A stretch of DNA of 64,000 bases from Streptomyces bicolor (GTDB lineage Bacteria; Actinomycetota; Actinomycetes; Streptomycetales; Streptomycetaceae), in contig NZ_JOFS01000010.1 of the NCBI RefSeq assembly GCF_000719285.1, positions 124,001 to 188,000 of the forward strand, given 5' to 3'. A program made the translations under genes and the position numbers. Position 1 is the first letter of the stretch, and the number at the start of each line of letters is the position of its first letter. Of the stretch, positions 16,374 to 24,367 are shown one piece after another. Under the pieces are notes generated by a model that saw only the letters and a program-made list of their open reading frames with translations, was not told the DNA's origin and searched no databases.

Positions 16374-18614
16374 ATGGCCAGACGCAAGGGCACCGGGGGG
16401 CTGCGACGACTCGGCGAGTGGTGCGCCCACCACTTCGTGATCGTGATCGTCGCCTGGGTCGTGGCGCTGGGTGGGCTGCAGGCGCTGAACCACCTCCACG
16501 GCGGTGAGTACTCGGACGACTTCGCCCTCTCCGACGTGCAGTCCCAGGAGGGCCTGGACGTCCTGAAGCGGCACGATCCGCAGGCCGGCGGCTACAGCAG
16601 CCAGATCGTCCTGCACGACGCCGACAAGTCCCTGTCCTCGCTCGGCTCACAGCTGTCGGCCACCGTCGCCGACCTGCAGAAACTGCCGCACGTCCTGTCC
16701 GTGCAGAACCCGCTGGACGCCACCTCCTCGAAGGTCGGGCCGGTGTCCTCCGACGGCAGGACCGGCTACATCACCATCCGCTTCGCCGAGCAGCCCTCCC
16801 TGCTCGGCGACACCTACCTCGACGGGGTCGACGACGCAGTACAGCCGCTAAGAGCGGCCGGCGCCGAGGTCGAGTACGGCGGATCGCTCGGCGAGCTGGC
16901 GCGGCCCGAGGCCGACGACCGGGTGAGCGAGCTGATCGGGTTCGCGGTGGCCGTCGTCGTCCTGCTGATCGGCTTCGGCAGTGTGATCGCCGCCGGGCTG
17001 CCGCTGGTCACCGCACTGATCGGGGTGGTCGGCGGGCTGGCCTGCCTCGGCCTGCTCGCCATCGCGTTCACCTTCGCCACGGTCTCGCCCACGCTGGCCA
17101 CGATGATCGGCCTCGGCGTCGGCATCGACTACGCCCTCTTCCTGATCACCCGGCACCGGCAGGGCCTCATGGACGGCGCCGACCCGGTGCGCGCCGCCGG
17201 GCACGCCGCCGCCACCAGCGGACGCGCGGTCCTCGTGTCCGGTACGACGGTGATCGTCGCCCTCATGGGCCTGTGGGTGTCCGGCGTGAGCTTCATCGGG
17301 AAACTCGGCGTCGCCGCGGCCGTCACGGTCGTCTCGGCGGTCCTCGGCGCGCTGACCCTGGTCCCCGCCCTGCTGGGGCTCATCGGCCGCAACGTCGACC
17401 GCTACCACCTGCGCAAGCCCATCGCCGAGACGGACCCCGAGGGGGACGTCTCCGAGGGCACCTGGCACCGCTACGCCAAGCGCGTGGAGCACCGTCCGCT
17501 GCGCTTCCTGACCGCCGGCCTGGTCACCATCGCGGTGCTGGCCATCCCCGTCCTCTCGATCCAGCTCGGCCACATCGGCGACGGCGCCGACCCCACGTCC
17601 TTCACCGACCGGCGGGCCTACGACCTGATGACCGACGCGTTCGGCCCCGGCTCCAACGGCCCGCTCACCATCGTCATCGACCAGACCTCCGTACCGGACG
17701 CGCAGCGCTCGGACCTCGCCTCGAAGGCCCAGCAGGCGCTCAACGACGAGTCCGGGACCTCCTTCGTCAGCCCCCTGACGCCCACGCAGGACGGCGACGT
17801 CCTGGTCGGCACCGTGTACTCGGCCGAGTCCCCGCAGAACGCGGACACCACCGACCTCACCAACCGGCTCGTCGACGACACTCTCCCCGGGGCGGTCTCC
17901 GGCACCGACGCCAAGGGATACGTCACCGGCACGACGGCCGCCCAGGTCGACTTCCGCGACATCGTCGCGAGCCGGCTGCCGCTGATCATCTGTGTCGTGG
18001 TCGCCCTGGCCTTCCTGATCATCCTCGCGGTCTTCCGCGGTCTGCTGGTCGCGGTGAAGGCGGCCGTCCTCAACGTCCTGTCGATCACGGCCTCGTACGG
18101 TGTGGTCGTCGCCGTCTTCCAGTGGGGCTGGGGCGGGCCCGCGCTGGGCGTCAACGGCAAGGTGCCCATCGAGAGCTATGTGCCGATGATGATGTTCGCC
18201 ATCATCTTCGGGCTCAGCATGGACTACGAGATCTTCCTGCTGTCCCGGGTGCACGAGGCCTGGCTGCGCACCGGGGACGCCAAGGACTCCGTCGCCCACG
18301 CCCTGGAGATCACCGCGCGCGTGATCACCTGCGCAGCGCTGATCATGGTGAGCGTCTTCGCGGCCTTCATCGTCAGCGACAACATCGTGGTCAAGATGCT
18401 GGGGCTGGGCCTCGCCGTCAGTGTGCTCATCGACGCCACCGTGGTCCGGCTGCTCATGGTGCCCGCCGTGATGACACTGCTGGGCCGGCACGCCTGGTGG
18501 ACGCCCCGGTGGCTGGACCGGGTCCTGCCGCACATCGACACCGAGGGGGAGGGCGAGGCCCGCACAGCCAAGGCCACGGACCCGGCTACAGCCCGGCGAG
18601 CACCGCGTCCGTGA
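16374..18614 (+). CDS. MMPL family RND transporter
   Basis: A 746-residue membrane transporter of the MMPL/RND superfamily, with the duplicated layout of one membrane helix, a large extracytoplasmic domain and five more helices. The proton-relay Asp-Tyr motifs are seen in both halves: GVGIDYALF near residue 250 and GLSMDYEIF near residue 616. Relatives in actinobacteria export lipids or lipid-linked metabolites using the proton gradient. No biosynthetic lipid genes adjoin it, so the cargo is open. Its last 29 bases overlap the convergent serine hydrolase gene. Confidence 0.9.
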   Translation: MARRKGTGGLRRLGEWCAHHFVIVIVAWVVALGGLQALNHLHGGEYSDDFALSDVQSQEGLDVLKRHDPQAGGYSSQIVLHDADKSLSSLGSQLSATVADLQKLPHVLSVQNPLDATSSKVGPVSSDGRTGYITIRFAEQPSLLGDTYLDGVDDAVQPLRAAGAEVEYGGSLGELARPEADDRVSELIGFAVAVVVLLIGFGSVIAAGLPLVTALIGVVGGLACLGLLAIAFTFATVSPTLATMIGLGVGIDYALFLITRHRQGLMDGADPVRAAGHAAATSGRAVLVSGTTVIVALMGLWVSGVSFIGKLGVAAAVTVVSAVLGALTLVPALLGLIGRNVDRYHLRKPIAETDPEGDVSEGTWHRYAKRVEHRPLRFLTAGLVTIAVLAIPVLSIQLGHIGDGADPTSFTDRRAYDLMTDAFGPGSNGPLTIVIDQTSVPDAQRSDLASKAQQALNDESGTSFVSPLTPTQDGDVLVGTVYSAESPQNADTTDLTNRLVDDTLPGAVSGTDAKGYVTGTTAAQVDFRDIVASRLPLIICVVVALAFLIILAVFRGLLVAVKAAVLNVLSITASYGVVVAVFQWGWGGPALGVNGKVPIESYVPMMMFAIIFGLSMDYEIFLLSRVHEAWLRTGDAKDSVAHALEITARVITCAALIMVSVFAAFIVSDNIVVKMLGLGLAVSVLIDATVVRLLMVPAVMTLLGRHAWWTPRWLDRVLPHIDTEGEGEARTAKATDPATARRAPRP

Positions 18615-19401
18615 ACGCCGGCCACACCTCGACCGCCCAGGGCCCGAACGCCCTGTCCGTCAGCGCCACGCAGGCCACGCCCGCCTCCGGGTCGATCCAC
18701 AGGAACGTACCCGACTGCCCGAAGTGCCCGAAGGTGCGCGGCGAGGACGAGGAGCCCGTCCAGTGCGGGGACTTGCCGTTCCGGATCTCGAAGCCGAGCC
18801 CCCAGTCGTTGGGGTTCTGGTGCCCGTACCCCGGCAGTACGCCCTTCGTCCCCGGGTACTGCACGGTCATCGCCTCGGCGACCGTACGCGGATCCAGCAG
18901 CCTGGGCGCCTGCACCTCCGCCGCGAACCGCAGCAGATCCTCGACCGTCGACACGCCGTCCTTCGCCGGGGAGCCCTCCAGGGACGTGGCCGTCATGCCC
19001 AGCGGTTCCAGCACCGCCTGCCGCAGATACTCCGCGAACGGGATGTCCGTCGCCTTGGCGATGTGATCCCCGAGCTGCTCGAACCCGGCGTTGGAGTACA
19101 GCCGCCGCTCGCCGGGCGGGGCCGTCACCCGGTGCTCGTCGAAGGCCAGCCCCGAGGTGTGCGCCAGCAGGTGCCGTACCGTCGACCCCTGTGGCCCGGC
19201 CGGCTCGTCGAGCTCGACCGCGCCCTCCTCGTAGGCGACGAGGACGGCGTAGGCGGCCAGCGGCTTGGTGACCGAGGCGAGGGGGAAGCGGTGTCCGACG
19301 GGACCGTGCGTACCCGGGACCGTGCCGTCGGCCCGTACGACACCCGCGGCGGCGGTGGGCACCGGCCAGTTCTCGATCAGTGCGAGGCTCTGCAAGGACA
19401 T
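18586..19401 (-). CDS. Beta-lactamase-family serine hydrolase
   Basis: A 271-residue serine hydrolase of the class C beta-lactamase / DD-peptidase fold (Pfam Beta-lactamase). The active-site motifs are SVTK (Ser43-Lys46), YSN (LYSNAGFEQ near residue 110) and GHFGQSGTF in place of KTG. No signal peptide is present, so it is cytosolic and more likely an esterase or peptidase than a beta-lactamase. The ATG at 19401 has AAGGA just upstream. The 3' end overlaps the MMPL gene in convergent orientation. Confidence 0.85.
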   Translation of the reverse strand: MSLQSLALIENWPVPTAAAGVVRADGTVPGTHGPVGHRFPLASVTKPLAAYAVLVAYEEGAVELDEPAGPQGSTVRHLLAHTSGLAFDEHRVTAPPGERRLYSNAGFEQLGDHIAKATDIPFAEYLRQAVLEPLGMTATSLEGSPAKDGVSTVEDLLRFAAEVQAPRLLDPRTVAEAMTVQYPGTKGVLPGYGHQNPNDWGLGFEIRNGKSPHWTGSSSSPRTFGHFGQSGTFLWIDPEAGVACVALTDRAFGPWAVEVWPAFTDAVLAGL

Positions 19402-19502
19402 GCCTGTGAGCCTAAGCCGCTCACAGGTACGGCTGCATCGAGGGTCCGTGTTCCCGGTGAAGCTGAGCGACGCGTACGGAGAGCGGGTCGGCAACGCCCC
19501 TA

Positions 19503-19556
19503 GGGGCGCGGGACTGTATCGATATGCGGCTCCGCCGCGTGGGCGCGACCAGCCAC
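19503..19556 (+). repeat. Dispersed Streptomyces repeat, copy A (variant arm)
   Basis: This is a copy of the dispersed repeat family seen at nine loci in the window, with the variant continuation CTGTATCGATATGCGGCTCC after GGGGCGCGGG and an end like GCGCGACCAGCCAC. It lies in the 445-base gap 19402-19846, which otherwise holds only the MerR promoter at its right end. Confidence 0.6.
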
Positions 19557-19808
19557 GATGGTGCCGCAGGCGACCGACGGCATGGCGTGGCACTCTCAGC
19601 GGAGCGCTTGGCGCAGCCGGCGCTCCCGGCCGGCCCGGGTGGTCCACGACGAACGCGGCGAAGTCCCCGTCCGCCTCGCTCAGCCTCGCTCTCAGCGCCG
19701 GCAGCGACTCCGCGTGCCAATCCGTGGAACTGTCCCCATCGGGGACTATGCCCCGCACGCCAGTCACGGCGATCACGCCATGTCCCGTGGTTTTCTTACC
19801 GTTTCCGC

Positions 19809-19837
19809 TTGCTTGGAGCGCACTCCAAGGTCATAGC
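19809..19837 (+). promoter_or_regulatory. MerR-type promoter with spacer dyad
   Basis: TTGCTT (-35) and CATAGC (-10) flank a dyad CTTGGAG-CGCA-CTCCAAG at 19812-19829 with 7-base arms. A dyad inside the -35/-10 spacer is the hallmark of MerR-regulated promoters, so the adjacent MerR protein is expected to control its own operon from here. It also argues for the ATG at 19847 rather than the GTG at 19838, which lies before the transcription start. Confidence 0.7.
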
Positions 19838-19846
19838 GTGGAGCGC

Positions 19847-20317
19847 ATGACGGTGATGGAGACCACGAGTACCAGGACCGACAGCTGCGCCGCCCCGCCG
19901 CACCCGCACCGGCGGCCGGAAGGCCAGGACAGTTACACGATCAGCGAGGTCGTCGCCTTCACCGGTCTGACGGCCCACACCCTGCGCTGGTACGAGCGGA
20001 TCGGCCTCATGCCGCACATCGGCCGCTCGCACACCGGCCAGCGCCGCTACAGCAACCGGGACCTGGACTGGCTCGACCTCGTCGGCAAGCTGCGGCTCAC
20101 CGGCATGCCGGTCGCCGACATGGTCCGGTACGCCGAGCTGGTGCGCGAGGGCGACCACACCTTCGGCGAGCGTTTCGAGCTGCTGGAGACGACCCGCCGC
20201 GACGTCCTCGCCCGGATCGCCGAGCTGCAGGACACGCTGGCCGTACTGGACCGGAAGATCAGTTTCTACGCGGACGCCGGGCGCGTCGCCGCCTACGAAG
20301 GAGAGAAGGTTCGATGA
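19847..20317 (+). CDS. MerR-family transcriptional regulator
   Basis: A 156-residue MerR regulator with the winged helix DNA-binding domain at about residues 27-95 (YTISEVVAFTGLTAHTLRWY, then RRYSNRDLDWLDLVGKL) and a C-terminal coiled-coil dimer helix (ELLETTRRDVLARIAELQ). No cysteine metal site is present in the short C-terminal tail, so it belongs to the non-metal group that senses small molecules or oxidised carbonyls. It overlaps the aldo/keto reductase gene by 4 bases (ATGA), so the two are translationally coupled. It is preceded by a classical MerR promoter. Confidence 0.9.
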   Translation: MTVMETTSTRTDSCAAPPHPHRRPEGQDSYTISEVVAFTGLTAHTLRWYERIGLMPHIGRSHTGQRRYSNRDLDWLDLVGKLRLTGMPVADMVRYAELVREGDHTFGERFELLETTRRDVLARIAELQDTLAVLDRKISFYADAGRVAAYEGEKVR

Positions 20318-21327
20318 CCGACGCCAGGATCCCGACCGCACGACTCGGCGACAACGGCCCCGAGGTCGGTGTCCAGGGCCTCGGCTGCATGGGCATGAGC
20401 TTCGGGTACGGCCCCTCGGACGCGGATGAGTCCAGGGCGACCCTGGAGCGGGCCCTGGAGCTGGGCGTCACGCTCTACGACACGGCGGACGCGTACGGGG
20501 CGGGCGAGAACGAGAAGTTCCTGTCGCCGTTCTTCAAGGCGCACCGCGACGAGGTCGTCATCGCCACCAAGTTCGCCCTGTCGATCCCGCCGGACGACCC
20601 GACGCGCCGAGTCATCCGCAACGACGCGCCGTATATCCGCCAGGCCGTCGAGGCGAGCCTGCGCCGCCTGGACGTCGATGTGATCGACCTCTACTACATG
20701 CACCGCCGGGACGTGAACGTCCCCATCGAGGAGACCGTCGGCACGATGGCGGACCTGGTCCGCGAGGGCAAGGTCAAGCAACTCGGCCTGAGCGAGGTGA
20801 CGGCGGACGAACTGCGCGCCGCGCAGGCCGTGCACCCGATAGCGGCCGTCCAGTCCGAGTGGTCGCTGTTCAGCCGCGACATCGAGCCGAAGGTGGTCCC
20901 CGCGGCCCGCGACCTGGGGGTGACCCTGGTTCCCTACTCCCCGCTGGGCCGGGGCTTCCTCACCGGCTCCTTCGCCAAGGCAGAGGACCTCACGTCCGCT
21001 GACTTCCGCCGCCAACAGCCCCGTTTCACCGGCGAGAACGCGGCCGCGAACGCCGCCCTGCTGGACCCCATCCGCACGGTGGCCGAGTCCCACGGGGCCA
21101 CGCTGGGGCAGATCGCGTTGGCATGGGTGCAGCAACAGTCGGCCGTACACGACCTCCCGGTGGTCCCGATCCCGGGCACGCGCAAGCCGGGTCGGGTGGA
21201 GGAAAACGTGGCTGCCACCCGAGTCGTGCTGACTGAGGACGAGTTGGCGTTGCTGGAGCCGATCGCGGGAAAGGTGGCAGGCGACAGGTACGCGGACATG
21301 CGGTTCGCGTCGGCGGGCCGGGAATAA
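20314..21327 (+). CDS. Aldo/keto reductase
   Basis: A 337-residue NADPH-dependent aldo/keto reductase with an (alpha/beta)8 barrel. The catalytic tetrad is visible as Asp and Tyr in LYDTADAYGAGENE, Lys in VIATKFAL and His in YYMHRRD. The phosphate-binding segment PIPGTRKPGRVEENV near the C-terminus is typical of the AKR11-13 type. It is translationally coupled to its MerR regulator, which suggests induction by a toxic aldehyde or an electrophile; the substrate is unknown. Confidence 0.93.
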   Translation: MTDARIPTARLGDNGPEVGVQGLGCMGMSFGYGPSDADESRATLERALELGVTLYDTADAYGAGENEKFLSPFFKAHRDEVVIATKFALSIPPDDPTRRVIRNDAPYIRQAVEASLRRLDVDVIDLYYMHRRDVNVPIEETVGTMADLVREGKVKQLGLSEVTADELRAAQAVHPIAAVQSEWSLFSRDIEPKVVPAARDLGVTLVPYSPLGRGFLTGSFAKAEDLTSADFRRQQPRFTGENAAANAALLDPIRTVAESHGATLGQIALAWVQQQSAVHDLPVVPIPGTRKPGRVEENVAATRVVLTEDELALLEPIAGKVAGDRYADMRFASAGRE

Positions 21328-21369
21328 CGGCTTCGGCCCTCCAGGCGGCCGCGAACTGCAACTCCCTGA

Positions 21370-21440
21370 GGGGCGCGGGGAACTGCGCGACCAGCCACGG
21401 CCGGTCCACAGCCGAAAGACAACCGCACCCGGCAGACGCA
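21370..21440 (+). repeat. Dispersed repeat, copy B
   Basis: The core GGGGCGCGGGGAACTGCGCG lies at 21370-21389, followed by ACCAGCCACGG and a CCACAGCCGAAAGACAACCG tail. It sits between convergent genes and may serve as their terminator region, but no strong hairpin is formed by this single arm. Confidence 0.65.
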
Positions 21441-21445
21441 TAGTC

Positions 21446-22297
21446 CTAAAGCTCCGCCAACAACTCGGCCTTCTTCACCGAGAACTCCTCATCCGTCACC
21501 AGCCCCGCTTCGTGCAGTTCTCCCAGGTGGCGGATGCGCTCGGCGATGTCGGCGGGGTCGCGCCGTGGTGCCGACGCCGGCACCACGGCGACCGGCCCCG
21601 ACTTCCGCACCGCCTCCAACACCGCGGCGGCGAACGGCAGCGACTCGTGCACCGGCCCATACCCGAGCCCGAACACCACTGCCGCCGGATCCTGATCCGC
21701 CTGCGCGGGCTGGTCGTCGGCGGAGTCCCGCCGTAGCAGCCGCAGATGCCCCTCGAACACCTCAGGCGACCGCCACTCGACCCCACTCAGCTCGGCCACC
21801 GAAAAGCTCTGGTCCCCGGCCTTCCACTTCGCCGAGGACGCCCCTGTCCAAAACCACCGAAAACGGACGGCCTTCCCGTCGAAGGACGCCTTCCCGTCGT
21901 ACGCCTTGAACTGCAACGGCACTTCAGGCGCGGCAACAAGGAACTCCTCCGCCGGCCCGGACTCCGTGAGCTGCGCCCGCAACTCGTCGGCGTAGTACTC
22001 GGCAAGAGTCTCCCGCTCGGCGGGCAGCACCAGCCGATACGGGTCCCCGCCTTCCTTCAGCTGCCCGGCAGCCGCCTCCATCAACGGATCGGCCCCGGGG
22101 CGAGGCTCGACACGCAGTACCACCGTCCCGCGCTTGCCCGGCGTCAGTGTGACCCCGGCGATCGCCTCGAGCGGAACACGTCGTTCCCCCAAGGCCTGAA
22201 AGAGCTTAGGTGTTCGAATCCCCCGTTCGTAACGGATGAGCACGGAGTCGGACTCGAACTCCCAGGCGGCATGAAATCCGGCCAGTACGTCACCCAT
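21446..22297 (-). CDS. DUF4429 protein with C-terminal SHOCT domain
   Basis: A 283-residue protein with two DUF4429 units (WEFESDSVLIRYERGIRTPK near the start and KAYDGKASFDGKAVRFRW near residue 135) and a short C-terminal SHOCT helix (LGELHEAGLVTDEEFSVKKA). DUF4429 modules resemble PH-like domains; SHOCT often ends cell-surface or oligomerising proteins. There is no signal peptide. The start is uncertain between ATG 22297 and ATG 22306; a GGAGGAG lies about 15 bases farther upstream. It follows the DUF1023 hydrolase gene closely on the same strand. The function is unknown. Confidence 0.8.
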   Translation of the reverse strand: MGDVLAGFHAAWEFESDSVLIRYERGIRTPKLFQALGERRVPLEAIAGVTLTPGKRGTVVLRVEPRPGADPLMEAAAGQLKEGGDPYRLVLPAERETLAEYYADELRAQLTESGPAEEFLVAAPEVPLQFKAYDGKASFDGKAVRFRWFWTGASSAKWKAGDQSFSVAELSGVEWRSPEVFEGHLRLLRRDSADDQPAQADQDPAAVVFGLGYGPVHESLPFAAAVLEAVRKSGPVAVVPASAPRRDPADIAERIRHLGELHEAGLVTDEEFSVKKAELLAEL

Positions 22298-22363
22298 GCG
22301 GCTCATCGTATGCGGCACGCGCTCCTCCGTCGCCACCCCGCGCAGACCGCAGTTCCTGCGCCT

Positions 22364-23581
22364 CTACGCGCGTCCGGCCGACGCCGTGTCGGACAAACCC
22401 GCCCGACAGGCCTCGGCATCGTCAGCACACCGCACCGACTCGTACGCGCCAACCCCGATCTCGGCGAAGTTCGCCACGCTGTCCGTACCCGGCTCGAAAT
22501 AGCCGCCGTGGCCCTTCGCCTCCCGCGCCGACAGCACCCGTGCCCCGAACACCGCGGACACCGGGTCCTCCCCGTGCCCCAGCCCGCCGAGCTCGAGATA
22601 CGGCACGTCCTGCACCCAGTCGTCCGCGTCCCGCATCGCCCACACCCGCGCGGACGTACGCAGCTGGGAGGCCGTCTCGACCCGCATGCCGGGGCTGCCG
22701 GCCACCGCTATGTCGGCCACCCGCTGCGGCAGCGTGCGCGCGGCCAGACCGCACAGCACCGAGCCGTAGCTGTGGCAGAACAGGGAGACCGGCGAGTCGC
22801 CGGGCAGCGCCCGCACCAGCGCGTTCAGGCGTACGGCGCCGGACGCGGCCCGCATCGCCGTCGCCGAGTCGATGCCGAGGCCGTCCGGCGAGGTGTAGTC
22901 GGCCCAGGCGATCACGGCCGTACGCGTCGAAGGGCTCGCCGCGCGCTCGGCCGCGTACAGCGACTGCGCCATGCCGACCGGCGCGGAGTACTTGCGGCTG
23001 GTGCGCTGGAAGGTCAGCAGGTTGGTGTCGACGCCGGGGACGACGACCGAGATCCGCTGGGCCTTGGTCAGGTCCCCGAAGACCTCCGCGGCGCGCCCCG
23101 AGCCCTCCGGGTCGAAGGCCAGGATGTGCCGGTCCCTCTGCATCATCGCCTCGAAGCGATGCATACGGCGGCCCGCCTCACGCTGCCCCTCGGGCGTGAG
23201 TCCCTTGTCGTGCATGCGCTTGCGCTCGACGTCGCGCGCCTCGCCGAGCGCGATCCGGTTGGCGCGGTAGCGCAGCCCCACCGGTGCCCCGTTCATGTTG
23301 CCGACCGCGAGCGGATAGCGGATGGCGAGGGTGCCGCGCTGCTGGTCGGTGAGCGAGGCGAAGAACCGGGCGAGCCGGGTGGGGGAGGAGTCCGCGTCCG
23401 GCAGACGGTGTCCGGCGATGCTGCCGCGCTCCCAGGCACTGATCGAGGCCTCGAGCGGTGCGGCGCTCCGGTGGTTGCGCAGGGCGGTCCAGCCGGTGGT
23501 CGCCAGCATCACGAACACCACGGCCAGTGCGAGCAGCGCGCGCCAGACGTTCAGTTGCGGGGACGTGTCGAAGGAAGTCAC
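22364..23581 (-). CDS. DUF1023 alpha/beta hydrolase, membrane-anchored
   Basis: A 405-residue protein with one N-terminal membrane helix (ALLALAVVFVMLATTGWTAL), a helical region, and an alpha/beta hydrolase domain of the DUF1023 family. The nucleophile elbow is CHSYGS near residue 268, and His in GHGGYFEPGT and Asp in MRDADDW are candidate triad partners. The active domain should face outside the cell. The GTG at 23581 has no good ribosome site. It lies upstream of the DUF4429 gene with a 66-base gap and probably forms a unit with it. The substrate is unknown. Confidence 0.82.
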   Translation of the reverse strand: MTSFDTSPQLNVWRALLALAVVFVMLATTGWTALRNHRSAAPLEASISAWERGSIAGHRLPDADSSPTRLARFFASLTDQQRGTLAIRYPLAVGNMNGAPVGLRYRANRIALGEARDVERKRMHDKGLTPEGQREAGRRMHRFEAMMQRDRHILAFDPEGSGRAAEVFGDLTKAQRISVVVPGVDTNLLTFQRTSRKYSAPVGMAQSLYAAERAASPSTRTAVIAWADYTSPDGLGIDSATAMRAASGAVRLNALVRALPGDSPVSLFCHSYGSVLCGLAARTLPQRVADIAVAGSPGMRVETASQLRTSARVWAMRDADDWVQDVPYLELGGLGHGEDPVSAVFGARVLSAREAKGHGGYFEPGTDSVANFAEIGVGAYESVRCADDAEACRAGLSDTASAGRA

Positions 23582-23674
23582 TGGGAGGACACACTAGGAG
23601 AACGGGAGGGTCTCGCGTTAACCAAGTGATGGGTATCACGTTTCGATCACGCCCCCGTGAACGCGCCGATGACC

Positions 23675-24301
23675 TCAGCGTGTTCGCCAGCTCTCGCTGA
23701 GTGCGGGGCCCACCTGTTCGAGATGTGAGACGGTCAGTGCCCGCATGGCGTCGAGGCTGAAGTCCTCGCCCGTGCTCCACTGGCGCTCCGTCAGCCGCAT
23801 CACCCCGCCGAAGACGGCCACCGCCAGCCGGGGCCGCGGATCGGCGTCGATGTCGACGCCCTCGCGCTCGGCGAGGATGCGCGCGATCGCCTCCTCGATC
23901 TCCATGGAGCGCCGCAGATGGGCGGCGAGCAGGACCGGCGTCGACTCGACCACCTGGTACATGCGCAGGAACACCTCGACCGGTGCGACGGCGTCGATCA
24001 CGTCGTGAAGCGTGTCCCAGCCCTCCAGCACCGCCTGTCGCAGTGCCTCCATCGGCGCCTCGTGCGGCGGGCGCGCCCGCACCGCTTCGAGGAAGTGCGC
24101 GACCGTCATCTCCTGCAGCGCGAGCGCGGCCTCCTCCTTGCCGGCGAAGTAGCGGAAGAAGGTGCGCTGCGAGACATCGACGGCGTCGGCGATGTCATCG
24201 ACGGTGGTGTCGTCGTAACCCTGGGTGGTGAAGAGTTCCAGCGCGGTCCGCAGCAGCGCTTCCCGGGTGCGCTGTTTCTTCCGTTCGCGCAGTGTTTCCA
24301 T
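23675..24301 (-). CDS. TetR-family repressor
   Basis: A 208-residue TetR/AcrR regulator. The N-terminal helix-turn-helix is at about residues 25-55 (VDDIADAVDVSQRTFFRYF), followed by the variable ligand domain. It is divergent from a DHA2 drug-efflux MFS gene with 66 bases between starts, which is the standard arrangement for a repressor of a multidrug exporter. A 12-base-period direct repeat in the gap is the likely operator. The ligand cannot be predicted. Confidence 0.92.
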   Translation of the reverse strand: METLRERKKQRTREALLRTALELFTTQGYDDTTVDDIADAVDVSQRTFFRYFAGKEEAALALQEMTVAHFLEAVRARPPHEAPMEALRQAVLEGWDTLHDVIDAVAPVEVFLRMYQVVESTPVLLAAHLRRSMEIEEAIARILAEREGVDIDADPRPRLAVAVFGGVMRLTERQWSTGEDFSLDAMRALTVSHLEQVGPALSESWRTR

Positions 24302-24318
24302 AGCTGTCAGTTACCGAC

Positions 24319-24340
24319 TTGTGAATTGGTTTGTCAATTG
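24319..24340. promoter_or_regulatory. Candidate operator of the TetR/MFS pair
   Basis: TTGTGAATTG and TTGTCAATTG form a direct repeat separated by GT in the divergent promoter region. The stretch is AT-rich compared with its surroundings. TetR proteins usually bind palindromes, so a direct repeat is slightly unusual. Confidence 0.4.
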
Positions 24341-24367
24341 TCAGAGGCTGTCATTAGCCTCGAACAC

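Noticed and set aside
16848..18533. 561-codon minus-strand frame over the MMPL gene
   Set aside because: Asp/Gly/His-rich shadow with no domain; the MMPL motifs on the plus strand are decisive.
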